DNA of 45,230 bases from Nitrospirota bacterium (GTDB taxonomy: Bacteria > Nitrospirota > Leptospirillia > Leptospirillales > Leptospirillaceae). The stretch covers positions 1-45,230 of the forward strand of contig DAHXNG010000060.1 in the NCBI GenBank assembly GCA_027366615.1, in the 5' to 3' direction. Position 1 is the first letter of the stretch. Each line of letters starts with the position of its first letter. Below, one piece after another: positions 16,756 through 27,085 of the stretch. A program made the position numbers and the translations under genes. The notes beneath the pieces were generated by a model. The model saw only the letters and a list, made by a program, of their open reading frames with translations. It ran no database searches and was not told the DNA's origin.

Positions 16756-19449
16756 CTAGGCAGCACCATGGCATTTCTTGTACTTTTTTCCACTTCCGCA
16801 AGGACAAGGGTCATTCCGACCAATTTTTCCTTCCCTGCCCCCCGAAGAATCAGGTCCAGCGCTTAGCGCAACCGGAGTCTGCTCCCACGGAGCGGGAAAA
16901 AATCCTGACGCCATGACCGGATCTCCAGACTCATCCGGGTAGGAGTAGTCGAGGCTGTCGAAGTTTGGAGCCTCGTCCGGGTTTTCGACGGAGACTTCCC
17001 GAACGGAGCCGGTGACTTGAACAACATTCTCCTCCACCTCTTCCATAAACCGCTCGAAAAGATCGAACCCCTCTCGCTTGTACTCGACTAGCGGATCCTT
17101 CTGACCATAACCACGGAGCCCGATGCCCTCCTTCAGGCGGTCCATGGTCAGGAGATGCTCCCTCCAGCCGTTGTCGAGCGACTGAAGCGAGACATACCTG
17201 ACGATCGACAAAAAGACCTCCGTCCCAAAAAGAGACTCGCGTTCGAGAAGATGCGCCTCGAATCGTGTGAGGATGTGTGCGACAAGAGCCTCTATTCCCA
17301 TATCCTGTAGCTCTTCAACCGAAAGGGAAAGGCCGGTCCTCTCCCCGGTTTTTGCTACGAGCGCCGGGAGGTCGAAGCTTTCCGGGTAGGCATCCTCCGG
17401 AATGATCGAAAGAACAAGACGTTCGAGAACTCGGCTTCCCCAGGTCGAAACAAGTTCGGAGAGTGCCTCTCCCTTGAGGACCCGTCGTCTGAGCTCATAG
17501 AAGACAAGACGCTGCTGGTTCATCACGTCGTCATACTCCAGAAGCTGCTTGCGAATGTCAAAATGGTAGGTCTCGACCTTCTTCTGGGCATTCTGGATTG
17601 CCTTCGAGACAAAGGTATGCTCGATGGGGACCCCCTCCTCCATCCCCATCCGCTCCATAAGTCCCTTGATCTTCTCCGCTCCAAAGATCCGCATCAGGTC
17701 GTCCTCAAGGGAGAGGTAGAACCGTGAGGATCCCGGATCCCCCTGACGCCCGGCTCGACCCCGAAGCTGATTGTCGATCCGGCGACTTTCGTGGCGTTCC
17801 GTCCCGATGATGTGCAGTCCCCCAACGGAGATGACAGCCTCCCTCTCCTTCCGGGCAGTCTCATCAAAGGAGGCCAGAAGGACCTCCTTCTCTTCGGGTG
17901 CGGGCTCTTCCTTCTGGCTCCGGAGCGCTGCATTGAAAAGATATTCCGGGTTACCACCAAGAAGAATGTCCGTTCCCCGGCCAGCCATGTTCGTCGCGAT
18001 CGTAACCTTCCCGAGACGTCCGGCCTGGGCCACGATCTCGGCCTCTTTTTCGTGAAATTTCGCATTCAGGACTTCGTGGGGAATCTGTTTTTCCGACAGG
18101 AGACGGGAGATGTACTCGGACTTCTCGATCGAGACCGTCCCCACGAGAACCGGCTGACCCACCTTGTGGCGATCGACGATGTCCAAAACAACTGCGTCGT
18201 ACTTTTCCTTCTGGGTCCGGTAGACCTGGTCGGGAAGGTCCTCGCGGATCATCTTCCGGTGGGGCGGAACCACGATAACATCGAGCCCATAGATGCGGTG
18301 AAATTCCGTTGCCTCGGTGTCGGCCGTTCCTGTCATTCCCGAGAGCTTCCGGTACATGCGAAAATAGTTCTGAAAAGTGACGGTCGCCAACGTCTGATTT
18401 TCCATCTGGACCTTTACTTTTTCCTTGGCCTCGACCGCCTGGTGAAGCCCCTCCCCCCATCGCCGGCCGGTCATGAGACGGCCAGTGAATTCGTCGACGA
18501 TGATCACCTCACCGTTCTTGACCACATAGTCCACGTCACGCCGATAAAGGTGGTGCGCCTTGATCGCCTGCATGAGATGGTGAACATAGGAGATATTCTT
18601 CAGGTCGTAAAGGTTCCCCACATCGAGGAGGGACTCGACCACATCCGAGCCTTCCTCCGTCATCGAAACCGTCTTGTGCTTGAGGTCGACGGTAAAGTGC
18701 TGAACCGGGATCAGACTGGGAACAACTTTGTCGATACGCTCATAGAGATCGGTGGACTCTTCCGAGGGGCCGGAGATGATAAGAGGGGTCCTCGACTCGT
18801 CGATCAGAATGCTGTCAACTTCGTCGACGATGGCATAGTTCAGCGGACGCTGGGCAAACTGGTCAAGCTCGTACTTCATGTTGTCCCGGAGATAGTCGAA
18901 GCCGAACTCATTATTGGTCCCGTACGTGATGTCGCAAACATAGGCCTCCTTGCGGAGGTCATCCGGCATGTCGTGCTGAATGAGTCCGACAGACAGACCG
19001 AGAAAGCGATAGAGTCTCCCCATCCACTCAGAGTCCCGGCGGGCAAGATAATCGTTGACGGTCACGACGTGAACGCCCTTGCCCTCGAGCGCGTTCAGGT
19101 AGACAGGAAGAGTTCCTACCAGAGTTTTCCCTTCGCCGGTCTTCATCTCGGCGATTCGCCCCTCGTGTAGAAAGGCCCCACCCATAATCTGTACGTCAAA
19201 GTGCCGCATTCCGAGGACCCGCCGCCCGGCCTCGCGGACAACGGCAAAGGCTTCGGGCAGAATCTGGTCGAGCGTCTCCCCGGCAGCAAGACGTTCCCGG
19301 AAGGAGACCGTCTTCATGGAGAGCTCTCCGTCAGAGAGTGGCTCCACGGAAGACTCAAGGGCATTGACACGATCGACGATCCGGGAAACTTTCCGGATTT
19401 CTTTCTCGTTCTGGCTGGAGAAAAGAGAACGGACGAGCGACTTGAACAT
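16756..19449 (-). CDS. secA: Preprotein translocase ATPase SecA
   Basis: 897 aa; '[20 protein letters not shown]', '[14 protein letters not shown]', C-terminal zinc motif [14 protein letters not shown]. Confidence 0.98.
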   Translation of the reverse strand: MFKSLVRSLFSSQNEKEIRKVSRIVDRVNALESSVEPLSDGELSMKTVSFRERLAAGETLDQILPEAFAVVREAGRRVLGMRHFDVQIMGGAFLHEGRIAEMKTGEGKTLVGTLPVYLNALEGKGVHVVTVNDYLARRDSEWMGRLYRFLGLSVGLIQHDMPDDLRKEAYVCDITYGTNNEFGFDYLRDNMKYELDQFAQRPLNYAIVDEVDSILIDESRTPLIISGPSEESTDLYERIDKVVPSLIPVQHFTVDLKHKTVSMTEEGSDVVESLLDVGNLYDLKNISYVHHLMQAIKAHHLYRRDVDYVVKNGEVIIVDEFTGRLMTGRRWGEGLHQAVEAKEKVKVQMENQTLATVTFQNYFRMYRKLSGMTGTADTEATEFHRIYGLDVIVVPPHRKMIREDLPDQVYRTQKEKYDAVVLDIVDRHKVGQPVLVGTVSIEKSEYISRLLSEKQIPHEVLNAKFHEKEAEIVAQAGRLGKVTIATNMAGRGTDILLGGNPEYLFNAALRSQKEEPAPEEKEVLLASFDETARKEREAVISVGGLHIIGTERHESRRIDNQLRGRAGRQGDPGSSRFYLSLEDDLMRIFGAEKIKGLMERMGMEEGVPIEHTFVSKAIQNAQKKVETYHFDIRKQLLEYDDVMNQQRLVFYELRRRVLKGEALSELVSTWGSRVLERLVLSIIPEDAYPESFDLPALVAKTGERTGLSLSVEELQDMGIEALVAHILTRFEAHLLERESLFGTEVFLSIVRYVSLQSLDNGWREHLLTMDRLKEGIGLRGYGQKDPLVEYKREGFDLFERFMEEVEENVVQVTGSVREVSVENPDEAPNFDSLDYSYPDESGDPVMASGFFPAPWEQTPVALSAGPDSSGGREGKIGRNDPCPCGSGKKYKKCHGAA

Positions 19450-19519
19450 GCGAAAGACTCCTCTCGAAAGAGAACTTCAGAAAAATGAACGATCAATTAA
19501 AGGAACAATACCAAGCGAC

Positions 19520-20386
19520 TCAGGGAACCGGAGGGGCGAGGGATTCGGAGAGGGAGGATGCGGGATCCACCGGATGGCCAAACTCCCTGACCTCGTAATG
19601 AAGATGGGGAGCCGTGGTCAGACCGGTCAGGCCGATCGTACCGATTGCCGACCGTCTTCCGACCTCCTGTCCCGGAACAACGTCGATCGAGTCGAGATGG
19701 GCAAAGAGTGACGACTGGCCGAGCCCGTGATAGACAATGACATAGTTTCCGTAGTCGGGCGTCCGATCGGTGAGAACAACGACGCCAGGAGCATCCGGGA
19801 AGACCGTCGCTCCCTCCTCCTTCGCAATATCGAGGCCCGGGTGAAACTCTTCTCCACCGCCCACAGGTCCGGCCCTGTGACCAAAAGCCGACACGATCCA
19901 CCCCTTCACCGGAAGCGCATATCGCAACCCACCCCCCTCGCCCCCGAAAGGGAGAAGGTTTTCAGGACGAGCCAGCCCCGGAGACAATGCGTTCTTCTCT
20001 CCAACGGGCGGAACGGAGGAGGGCGCTGGCAAGACCGCCCCGGTGGAGGGAGGGTGGACATCGGGCGCCCCCTTGGCAACCATATTCATGATCTGAGCAT
20101 CGAGGTTGTTGACCTCGGAAAGCTGTGCCTCAATAGAGTCGAGCTTCTTCCTGTAGCGGTCGAGATGCTCCTGCTGGACCCGGGTCTCCTCCTGGATCGT
20201 TTTAAGTGCCATGAACTTCTTCGTTTCATACGTATAAAAAAGCACCAGAAGAACAATCCCGGAAAAAAGCAGGGCAAGCCCCAGGAAAAAAAGATAGATA
20301 GCCCACCGGGGAAAGGTCCACTGGCGAGACTTTTCAGTGATCCCGGGAAGAACGGTGATCGTCACCGTTTTCTTAAGACGGGACAT
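19520..20386 (-). CDS. M23 (LytM-like) metallopeptidase with N-terminal TM and coiled coil
   Basis: 'HPGLDIA' and 'HLHYEVREFGHPVDP' LytM motifs; start at MSRLKKTVTITV with upstream GGGGGA. Confidence 0.9.
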   Translation of the reverse strand: MSRLKKTVTITVLPGITEKSRQWTFPRWAIYLFFLGLALLFSGIVLLVLFYTYETKKFMALKTIQEETRVQQEHLDRYRKKLDSIEAQLSEVNNLDAQIMNMVAKGAPDVHPPSTGAVLPAPSSVPPVGEKNALSPGLARPENLLPFGGEGGGLRYALPVKGWIVSAFGHRAGPVGGGEEFHPGLDIAKEEGATVFPDAPGVVVLTDRTPDYGNYVIVYHGLGQSSLFAHLDSIDVVPGQEVGRRSAIGTIGLTGLTTAPHLHYEVREFGHPVDPASSLSESLAPPVP

Positions 20387-20732
20387 TCCGTCCCCCTTCC
20401 CCTTCCGAGATCTGACCGTTCCCGCAGGACTCCCGGACCCAGGCAGCGTAAGCATGGCTGGCATGGTCTGCCGCTATAAACAATATCTCCGGAACGTTAT
20501 AGGGGTGCACCCGGAGAATCTCTTTTTCAAGGACAGACCGGTTCTCGGGAATCGACTTCAAAAGGAGTGTCACCTCCCCCTCCCGCTGGAGAGATCCATC
20601 CCAGAAAAAGAGCGAGGTCCCTTGGGGAAGGATGTGTCCACAGGCGATAAGGTGTATTGAGACAAGATGATTCACGAGCCCTTCTGCCGCCTCGGAGTCG
20701 GGATGGGTCACGATAACAAGATCGACTGTCAC
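20373..20732 (-). CDS. cutA: CutA1-family divalent cation tolerance protein
   Basis: 'VTHPDSEAAEGLVNHLVSIHLIACGHI', 'LRVHPYNVPEILFI'. Confidence 0.85.
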   Translation of the reverse strand: MTVDLVIVTHPDSEAAEGLVNHLVSIHLIACGHILPQGTSLFFWDGSLQREGEVTLLLKSIPENRSVLEKEILRVHPYNVPEILFIAADHASHAYAAWVRESCGNGQISEGEGGRNVPS

Positions 20733-21667
20733 TGGATCACCTCGGAAAAGAACTTCACGGTTCGTGCCATTCCCTCTGAAAAGGAGACCTCATTTGCCCA
20801 GTCCGTCTCCTCTGCGAGTCGACCATGTCCCAGAATCCGACTCTCGATGTCGGGAAAGGTCTTCGAATGGTAGTTGACAGGGTAGGAGTTCCCCAGGATT
20901 TTCCCGATCTCCAGAAAGATTTCCCGATCGCTGACAGGAACGCCGGATCCCACATGAAAAATCCCCGAAGCGTCCCGGCTTATGATATGAAGGAGAGCCT
21001 CTACCGCATCGTCAATATACAAATAGTCCCTGACCCGGGCCCCGTTTCCCGGAATCGAGGGCGGATTGACCGAGCTGCGAAGGATCGTCTGACGGATCGC
21101 CGAGCCAATCAGCCCTCCTTCGCCAAAGACCGTCTGTCCCGGACCATAGACTGGGGCGAGGCGGACAATTGTCTGTCGCACACTCTCGTGCGCAGACAGG
21201 GAGGAAACGGCAAACTCCGACAGGGCATGGGAGATTCCGTACGGAGAGATCGGAGCGATCGGGGCCTCCTCTGAAAGGGGCGTCAACGCATCTCCCGCCC
21301 CTCCCAGCACCTCCCCGGAAGAGACAAGGATGATCCATGGAACCGAGACCGTCCGACAGGCCTCGAGAACGCCCAATATCGCCCCGGCCGTCCGCTGGTT
21401 ATCCCATGCCGGCCGCTCCCAGGAGAGCCGGATGTCGGGTTGCCCGGCCAGATGGATATAAAGAGCCGGAAGTGCGCGCTCTATCGTCCGCACCACAAAC
21501 TTTGGATCGTCAAGAGAGCCCTTGGCAAATGTCACCGCCGCATCGCGGGAGGAGCGGTAGCCCGTCGACATATCGTCGAGCGCGGTCACGTTGTGGCCCA
21601 TACGGGAGAGCGCCCGGGCCAGTGGAGCTCCGATGAAGCCCGCCCCCCCGCCAATAACAATGTTCAC
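20729..21667 (-). CDS. NAD-dependent epimerase/dehydratase (extended SDR)
   Basis: 'IVIGGGAGFIGAPLARAL', 'RDYLYIDDAVEALL'; GTG start at 21667 in a GTGA overlap with the tlyA stop. Confidence 0.88.
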   Translation of the reverse strand: MNIVIGGGAGFIGAPLARALSRMGHNVTALDDMSTGYRSSRDAAVTFAKGSLDDPKFVVRTIERALPALYIHLAGQPDIRLSWERPAWDNQRTAGAILGVLEACRTVSVPWIILVSSGEVLGGAGDALTPLSEEAPIAPISPYGISHALSEFAVSSLSAHESVRQTIVRLAPVYGPGQTVFGEGGLIGSAIRQTILRSSVNPPSIPGNGARVRDYLYIDDAVEALLHIISRDASGIFHVGSGVPVSDREIFLEIGKILGNSYPVNYHSKTFPDIESRILGHGRLAEETDWANEVSFSEGMARTVKFFSEVIQ

Positions 21668-22416
21668 AGACCACCCTTCCAGCGAGCGTAACAGAAGTAT
21701 TCCTGGTTCCCTTTTTTCCCTCTGACAAGTGAAGGCATGACACCCCGAATCTCTCCGCCAAGTCTGACAACCTCGGCCGCAACCTCTCTTACGACGCGGC
21801 GCTTCACACTCTCGGAGGTCACAATCCCCCCCCGTCCGACCTCCTCCGGGAGAGCCTCGAACTGGGGTTTCACCAGGGCCAAAAACCATCCTCCCAACCG
21901 GAGCAGAAGCCGAACCTGGGGAAGGACCTGGCGAAGCGAGATAAAGGAAAGGTCGGCCACCACACCATCGACTCCGCTCGTCGGAATCCAGGATCCGGGA
22001 TGGCGGACATTGACGGACTCGAGAAGCCTCACCCTCGGGTCGGCCCGGAGGCCGGAGTCGAGAAGCCCCTTTCCCACGTCGACCGCAAGCACGGAAGAAG
22101 CCCCCGCCTGAAGGAGGCAATCGGTAAATCCTCCCGTCGAGGCACCCAGATCGGCCATGCTGGCGCCGGAAACCGGGGGCGAAAAGAAGGCGATCGCCCC
22201 GGCAAGCTTTCCCCCTCCGCGCCCGACGAAGCGGGGAGCCCCGAATGTGTCATCCCTTGTAATCCGGTCGAACTCCGTCCGAACAGAGGGATCGGTCCTG
22301 GGAAGCCCGTTGACCCGGATTACGCCCTGGGCAATAAGCTCCCTCGCTTCCTCGCGGGAGCGGGCCCATCCTTTCCTGAAAACCAGGGCATCAAGGGGCT
22401 CTTTTTTCGAGGACAC
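21664..22416 (-). CDS. tlyA: TlyA-family rRNA 2'-O-methyltransferase (S4 + FtsJ domains)
   Basis: 'LDALVFRKGWARSREEARELIAQGVIRVNG' S4 domain; 'DLGASTGGFTDCLLQAGASSVLAVDVGKG'. GTG start at 22416 proposed. Confidence 0.9.
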   Translation of the reverse strand: MSSKKEPLDALVFRKGWARSREEARELIAQGVIRVNGLPRTDPSVRTEFDRITRDDTFGAPRFVGRGGGKLAGAIAFFSPPVSGASMADLGASTGGFTDCLLQAGASSVLAVDVGKGLLDSGLRADPRVRLLESVNVRHPGSWIPTSGVDGVVADLSFISLRQVLPQVRLLLRLGGWFLALVKPQFEALPEEVGRGGIVTSESVKRRVVREVAAEVVRLGGEIRGVMPSLVRGKKGNQEYFCYARWKGGL

Positions 22417-22424
22417 GGGCCCTG

Positions 22425-24317
22425 TCAGCAGACGGGAGTCTGAAGACTCTTCCGCGCAAGCTCCGCCAGTTTGGGCGCAGTAAGGCCGACTGACTCCCGG
22501 AGGATGGCTGGCGCCCCGTGCTCCACATAATGATCCGGGATCCCGACCATACGGACGCGAACCCGCGACAGGAGATCCGAAGCGGAGAGCCACTCGAGAA
22601 CAGCCGAACCGAAACCGCCCATGACAGAGCCCTCCTCCACCGTGACAAGGAGAGATGTCTGACGTGAGAGCTCCGAAAGAAGCTCGGTGTCGAGCGGCTT
22701 GGCAAAGCGCATGTTCACGACGCCCGCATCGATGCCATCCTCCACGAGTATCCGGGAGGCCTCCATCGCCACGGAGACCATCGAGCCGTAGGCCAGGAAA
22801 ATCATGTCGTGGCCGTCTCGAAGCATCTCGGCCTTTCCCACCGGAAGGGCCGAGAATCCCGGGTCAATCGGAACCCCCAGCGCCTCTCCCCGGGGGTAGC
22901 GAACCGCAACAGGACCCGGAAGATGAAGGGCGGTCCAGAGCATCTTCCGAAGCTCGTTCTCGTCCTTGGGAGCCATGAGTGTCATATTGGGAATATGGCG
23001 AAGATAGGAGATGTCGAAAACACCGTGATGAGTCGGTCCGTCCTCTCCGACGAGCCCTCCCCGATCGAGGGCGAAAAGAACCGGAAGGTTTTGAAGACAG
23101 ATATCGTGAACCACCTGGTCATAGGCCCGCTGAAGGAAGGTCGAGTAGATGGCCACCACGGGTCGAAGCCCCTGGGCGGCCATGCCGCCGGCCAGCGTCA
23201 CCGCATGCTGTTCGGCAATCCCTACGTCCACAAAGCGCTCCGGAAACAGCTTCGAAAAATCCGAAAGCCCCGTTCCTTCAGGCATCGCCGCTGTGATCGC
23301 AAAGAGTTCGGGCATCTCCCTGGCCATCTCGATCAGGGACTGACCGAAGACCTTGGTGTAGGTCGGGAGCCCCCCGCTTTTCTTCCGAAAAGCCCCGGTC
23401 TCCGGATCAAAAGGGCCGACCCCGTGAAAGGCGATCGGGCTCTTTTCTGCAGGAGCATAGCCCTTCCCCTTGACCGTGCGGACATGGAGAAGTACCGGGC
23501 CCGGCCGCTCCTTGACTGCCGCAAGCGTCTCGATGAGAAATGGCAGGTCGTGACCGTCGATGGGTCCCACATAGGAGAGGCCAATCTCCTCGAACCACTG
23601 GCCGGGAGGGGAAATCATTCCCACGACCTGACCATGGGCAACCCGGGCAAACCTGGCCATCTGGTCCCCGATCACGGGAATGTCGCGCAGGAGGGCCCCT
23701 GTCTTTCTCTTCATTTCATCGATGACGGGGTCGGCTGAGATCCTGGCGAGGTAGGAGGAAAGGGCTCCTACATTTTCGGAGATCGAGAGATTGTTGTCGT
23801 TCAGGATCACCAGAAGCTTCTTCTTCCGGGCACCCGCCTGGTTCAGCGCCTCCATGGCCATGCCCGCAGTCAGGGAGCCGTCTCCGATCACGGCGATCAC
23901 ATGGTAGGAGTCCCCCAGAACATCACGCGCCTCGGCCATTCCAAGTGCGGCGGAGACAGAGGTTCCCGCATGTCCCGCCGAGAAAGCATCGTGGGGACTC
24001 TCTTCCCGTTTTGGGAAACCGCAGAGGCCATTCCACTGGCGGATCGTCGGGAGAGCGGCGAGGCGGCCCGTCAGCATCTTGTGGGGATAGGCCTGATGCC
24101 CCACATCCCAGACAATCCTGTCCCGGGAGGTGTCGAAGATCCGGTGGAGCGCCAGGGTCAGTTCGACCACGCCAAGCCCCCCGCCGAAGTGACCTCCGAT
24201 CCCGGACAAGACCCGAATCATCTCCTCGCGAATCTCCTGGGCCAGGACCGGAAGATCTCCCATGGGCAGGGACTTCACGTCGTCAGGGCCTGAAATCTTC
24301 TCCAAAAGGGCTCCCAT
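22425..24317 (-). CDS. dxs: 1-deoxy-D-xylulose-5-phosphate synthase
   Basis: 'DVGHQAYPHKMLTGR', 'VIGDGSLTAGMAMEALNQAG', 'FVDVGIAEQHAVTLAGGMA'. Confidence 0.97.
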   Translation of the reverse strand: MGALLEKISGPDDVKSLPMGDLPVLAQEIREEMIRVLSGIGGHFGGGLGVVELTLALHRIFDTSRDRIVWDVGHQAYPHKMLTGRLAALPTIRQWNGLCGFPKREESPHDAFSAGHAGTSVSAALGMAEARDVLGDSYHVIAVIGDGSLTAGMAMEALNQAGARKKKLLVILNDNNLSISENVGALSSYLARISADPVIDEMKRKTGALLRDIPVIGDQMARFARVAHGQVVGMISPPGQWFEEIGLSYVGPIDGHDLPFLIETLAAVKERPGPVLLHVRTVKGKGYAPAEKSPIAFHGVGPFDPETGAFRKKSGGLPTYTKVFGQSLIEMAREMPELFAITAAMPEGTGLSDFSKLFPERFVDVGIAEQHAVTLAGGMAAQGLRPVVAIYSTFLQRAYDQVVHDICLQNLPVLFALDRGGLVGEDGPTHHGVFDISYLRHIPNMTLMAPKDENELRKMLWTALHLPGPVAVRYPRGEALGVPIDPGFSALPVGKAEMLRDGHDMIFLAYGSMVSVAMEASRILVEDGIDAGVVNMRFAKPLDTELLSELSRQTSLLVTVEEGSVMGGFGSAVLEWLSASDLLSRVRVRMVGIPDHYVEHGAPAILRESVGLTAPKLAELARKSLQTPVC

Positions 24318-25249
24318 CAGTTCCTTCTTTCTATGATATAGGAGGCAATAAGTGCCAAGGCTTCTCCCTTCTGCCCCAGGAGCACCACAGCCTCATGCGC
24401 CTCTTTGCGTTTTTCCTCTGCAAGTCTTCGGGACCCGTCGATACCGACAAGGCCCGGATAGGTATTCTTGTTCTTTCCAGCGTCCTTTTGTGCAGCCTTT
24501 CCAAGTTCCTCGACCGTTCCCAGCACGTCGAGAAGGTCGTCTGCGATCTGGAAGGCAATACCGATCGCCTCTCCATAACGGGTCAGCGCCTCCATCTGGT
24601 CCGGAGCGGCACCGGACAGAAGCCCCCCGATCCGGACAGAGGCCCTGAGGAGGGCCCCCGTCTTGTGACGATGAAGATTCTCGAGCTCGGGAAGTGTCAG
24701 CGACTTTCCCTCTGAGACGATGTCGAGAAACTGCCCTCCCACCATCCCGCAAAGACCTGATGCCATGGAGAGCTCATAGACCACCTCCATCCTCCGGGAA
24801 CCGGAGGCCACTTTATCATACACAGGATCCGAGAGCAGGGTAAACGCATGTGTCAGAAGGGCGTCGCCGGCCAAGATTGCCGGGGCTTCTCCGTAAACCA
24901 CATGGTTTGTCGGCCGGCCTCGCCGCAGGTCGTCGTTGTCCATGGCCGGAAGGTCATCGTGGACCAGCGAGTAGGTATGTATCAACTCGAGCGGAAGGAC
25001 CAGGGGAACAAGATTTTCGGCATCCCCACCAAGCGCCTCTATCGCCGCCAGCGCAAGGACCGGGCGAATTCTTTTCCCCCCGGCCAGAAGGCTGTAGCGG
25101 ATCCCCTCCGCCAGACGAGAATACTCCCGGGAGAGTTCTTTTTCGAAGAGCAATTCGAGCGCCCTGTCCACGCGCTTTTTCTGATGATCGAGATAGGCAC
25201 TTATATCCAAAGAAGCTTTCCTTTCGGTTTTTGGCGGATTCCGCCTCAA
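24317..25249 (-). CDS. ispA: Polyprenyl (farnesyl/geranylgeranyl) diphosphate synthase
   Basis: 'GGKRIRPVLALAAIEALGG', 'LVHDDLPAMDNDDLRRGRPTNH', 'QIADDLLDVLG'. Confidence 0.95.
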   Translation of the reverse strand: MRRNPPKTERKASLDISAYLDHQKKRVDRALELLFEKELSREYSRLAEGIRYSLLAGGKRIRPVLALAAIEALGGDAENLVPLVLPLELIHTYSLVHDDLPAMDNDDLRRGRPTNHVVYGEAPAILAGDALLTHAFTLLSDPVYDKVASGSRRMEVVYELSMASGLCGMVGGQFLDIVSEGKSLTLPELENLHRHKTGALLRASVRIGGLLSGAAPDQMEALTRYGEAIGIAFQIADDLLDVLGTVEELGKAAQKDAGKNKNTYPGLVGIDGSRRLAEEKRKEAHEAVVLLGQKGEALALIASYIIERRN

Positions 25250-25271
25250 GAAACCTTACCCTTAAATTCTG

Positions 25272-25556
25272 TCAGGAATCCTTGCGAAAGGGAGCCTCGA
25301 TGGCGGCCCCTTCCGGGCTGTCCCTGGGGGATGAGAGAAGGATCGAGACCTTTCTTTCGGCCTCCTCGAGAATCTTCTGGCATTGGGCCGAGAGTGCCAC
25401 TCCCTCTTCAAAGAGACGGAGAGACTCCTCGAGTGGCCGATCCCCCTGCTCCATGATCCGAACGATCTCGTCGAGGCGCTTCATCCGCTCCTCGAAGGAG
25501 CGAACCGGTTCGCCCTCGTTAATATCAGAACTGACGCCCGTCGACTTTGCCATCAT
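25272..25556 (-). CDS. xseB: Exodeoxyribonuclease VII small subunit
   Basis: 'SFEERMKRLDEIVRIMEQGDRPLEESLRLFEEGVAL'. Confidence 0.93.
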   Translation of the reverse strand: MMAKSTGVSSDINEGEPVRSFEERMKRLDEIVRIMEQGDRPLEESLRLFEEGVALSAQCQKILEEAERKVSILLSSPRDSPEGAAIEAPFRKDS

Positions 25557-27085
25557 TCCCCCGTTTTTTCACGATCCGGAAGGGCTCCTGAAGGATCCGG
25601 CTCCCCACCGGTGACATCGATAACTCGAAGCGAAAGGAACAAATCCCGGGTCCGCCCTGAGAGCGTCTCTCCGATCGCGGGAGGCCTGGCACTCGTGACA
25701 AGACGACCGTCCCCCTCCCGCGAAAGAAGGAAGAACCCCCGCGACAGGGGTCTCTCCGGATCCGACTCCCGAAGGGTATCGGCAAGCCTTCCGAACCGCC
25801 GGGATTCCCGAAAAAGACGTCCCTCCATGGCCGTTGAAAGGGATCTCCGGGAAACGGCCAGAGTCTCCCTAAGTCCTCCCAGCGGGAGAAGATCGGCACG
25901 TTCGAGGCGGCCTCTTCGGGAAAGAAGCTCCGTTCCCGCCCCGGAGAGGCGGCCAAGAAAGAGGCGCACGAGACGCCCGGAGCTCTCAGAAAGCCTTCCT
26001 CCCGAGCGGACAATCTGGGCGGACGGATGGAGAAGGCGTCCCGACAGGCCCCTCAGGAAAGAATTGAACGCCAAAAGACGCTCGCGCGTCGACTGGGAGA
26101 GTCTCTCCTGACCTCGCACAAGAGTGAGATGGAGGTGAGAGAGGCGTCGGGAATGCTGTCCGGCTGCACGGCGAAAGCCTCTCAGCCGCTCTTGCTCCTC
26201 CTTCATTCGGGTGGCCATAAGGTCCGTCAGCCGACGCCGCGCCTGGCGGGCGGCATCGAGGACGGACTCGGCGTCGAAGAAGACACGCTTGGCCGCCTCC
26301 GTGGGAGTCGCCACGCGCAGGTCGGCGACAAGATCGGCGACGCTCACATCAACCTCATGGCCGATGGCGGTGACCACCGGTACCGGGCAGGACAGGATGG
26401 CCCGGGCCAGGTCTTCGCGGTTGTAGACCAGGAGATCTTCAGCCGATCCTCCTCCCCGCGTCAGAACAACGACATCGACCTCCGGCATCTCCCGGACAGA
26501 GTCCAATGCCCGAAGAAGATCTCCCGCCGCTTCGGCTCCCTGAACCCTGGCGGGAAGGATGATCACAGGGACAAGCCGGTTTTGCTGGTCGCAGATGCGG
26601 AGGAAGTCCCAGACTGCCGCCCCCTGAGGGGATGTAACAAGTGCCACCTTTCGCGGAAAGCGGGGAATGGGACGCTTCCGTTCGGGCGAGAGAAGACCCT
26701 CTTTTTCCAGAAGTTCGCGCACACGGGCAAACTCCTGGAAAAAAAGGCCAAGACCCGCCGGCCCCATCCGCTCCACCACGATCTGGATCTCTCCGCGAGC
26801 CTCATAGTAGGACAGGCGACCGCGGAGGAGGACCTTGAGGCCCTCTGCCGGCTGGAAGGCGAGGCTCCGGGCGGCCGATCGGAACATGACCCCCCGAAGG
26901 CTTGCGGCGGCATCCCTGACGGTGAAGTAATAGTGGCCGGAGGGCTGGGAGAGTTTGACGTTCGACAGCTCCCCGGTCAGAGCCACCGGTCCGGGGTAGA
27001 GCCTGTCGATCCCCTGGCGGACAGATCCGGCCAGTTCGGCAACGGTGTAGACAACCTCGTTGGTCAGCCCCTCCCCCAACTCCAT
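25553..27085 (-). CDS. xseA: Exodeoxyribonuclease VII large subunit
   Basis: 'GELSNVKLSQPSGHYYFTVRDAAASLRGVMF', 'VVLTRGGGSAEDL', 'AIGHEVDVSVADLVADLRVATPTEAA'. Confidence 0.96.
   Translation of the reverse strand: MELGEGLTNEVVYTVAELAGSVRQGIDRLYPGPVALTGELSNVKLSQPSGHYYFTVRDAAASLRGVMFRSAARSLAFQPAEGLKVLLRGRLSYYEARGEIQIVVERMGPAGLGLFFQEFARVRELLEKEGLLSPERKRPIPRFPRKVALVTSPQGAAVWDFLRICDQQNRLVPVIILPARVQGAEAAGDLLRALDSVREMPEVDVVVLTRGGGSAEDLLVYNREDLARAILSCPVPVVTAIGHEVDVSVADLVADLRVATPTEAAKRVFFDAESVLDAARQARRRLTDLMATRMKEEQERLRGFRRAAGQHSRRLSHLHLTLVRGQERLSQSTRERLLAFNSFLRGLSGRLLHPSAQIVRSGGRLSESSGRLVRLFLGRLSGAGTELLSRRGRLERADLLPLGGLRETLAVSRRSLSTAMEGRLFRESRRFGRLADTLRESDPERPLSRGFFLLSREGDGRLVTSARPPAIGETLSGRTRDLFLSLRVIDVTGGEPDPSGALPDREKTGE

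Noticed and set aside
17791-19170. 459-aa plus-strand ORF opposite secA
   Set aside because: Shadow ORF antisense to an unmistakable SecA; a by-product of GC-rich codon bias. The same applies to 13741-14997, 3018-3854, 11880-12971, 26027-27271, 36649-38019, 40765-42042 and 42133-43338.
21668-22120. N-terminal 151-aa extension of the epimerase ORF
   Set aside because: Overlaps tlyA in another frame; the Rossmann fold starts right after GTG at 21667, coupled to the tlyA stop.
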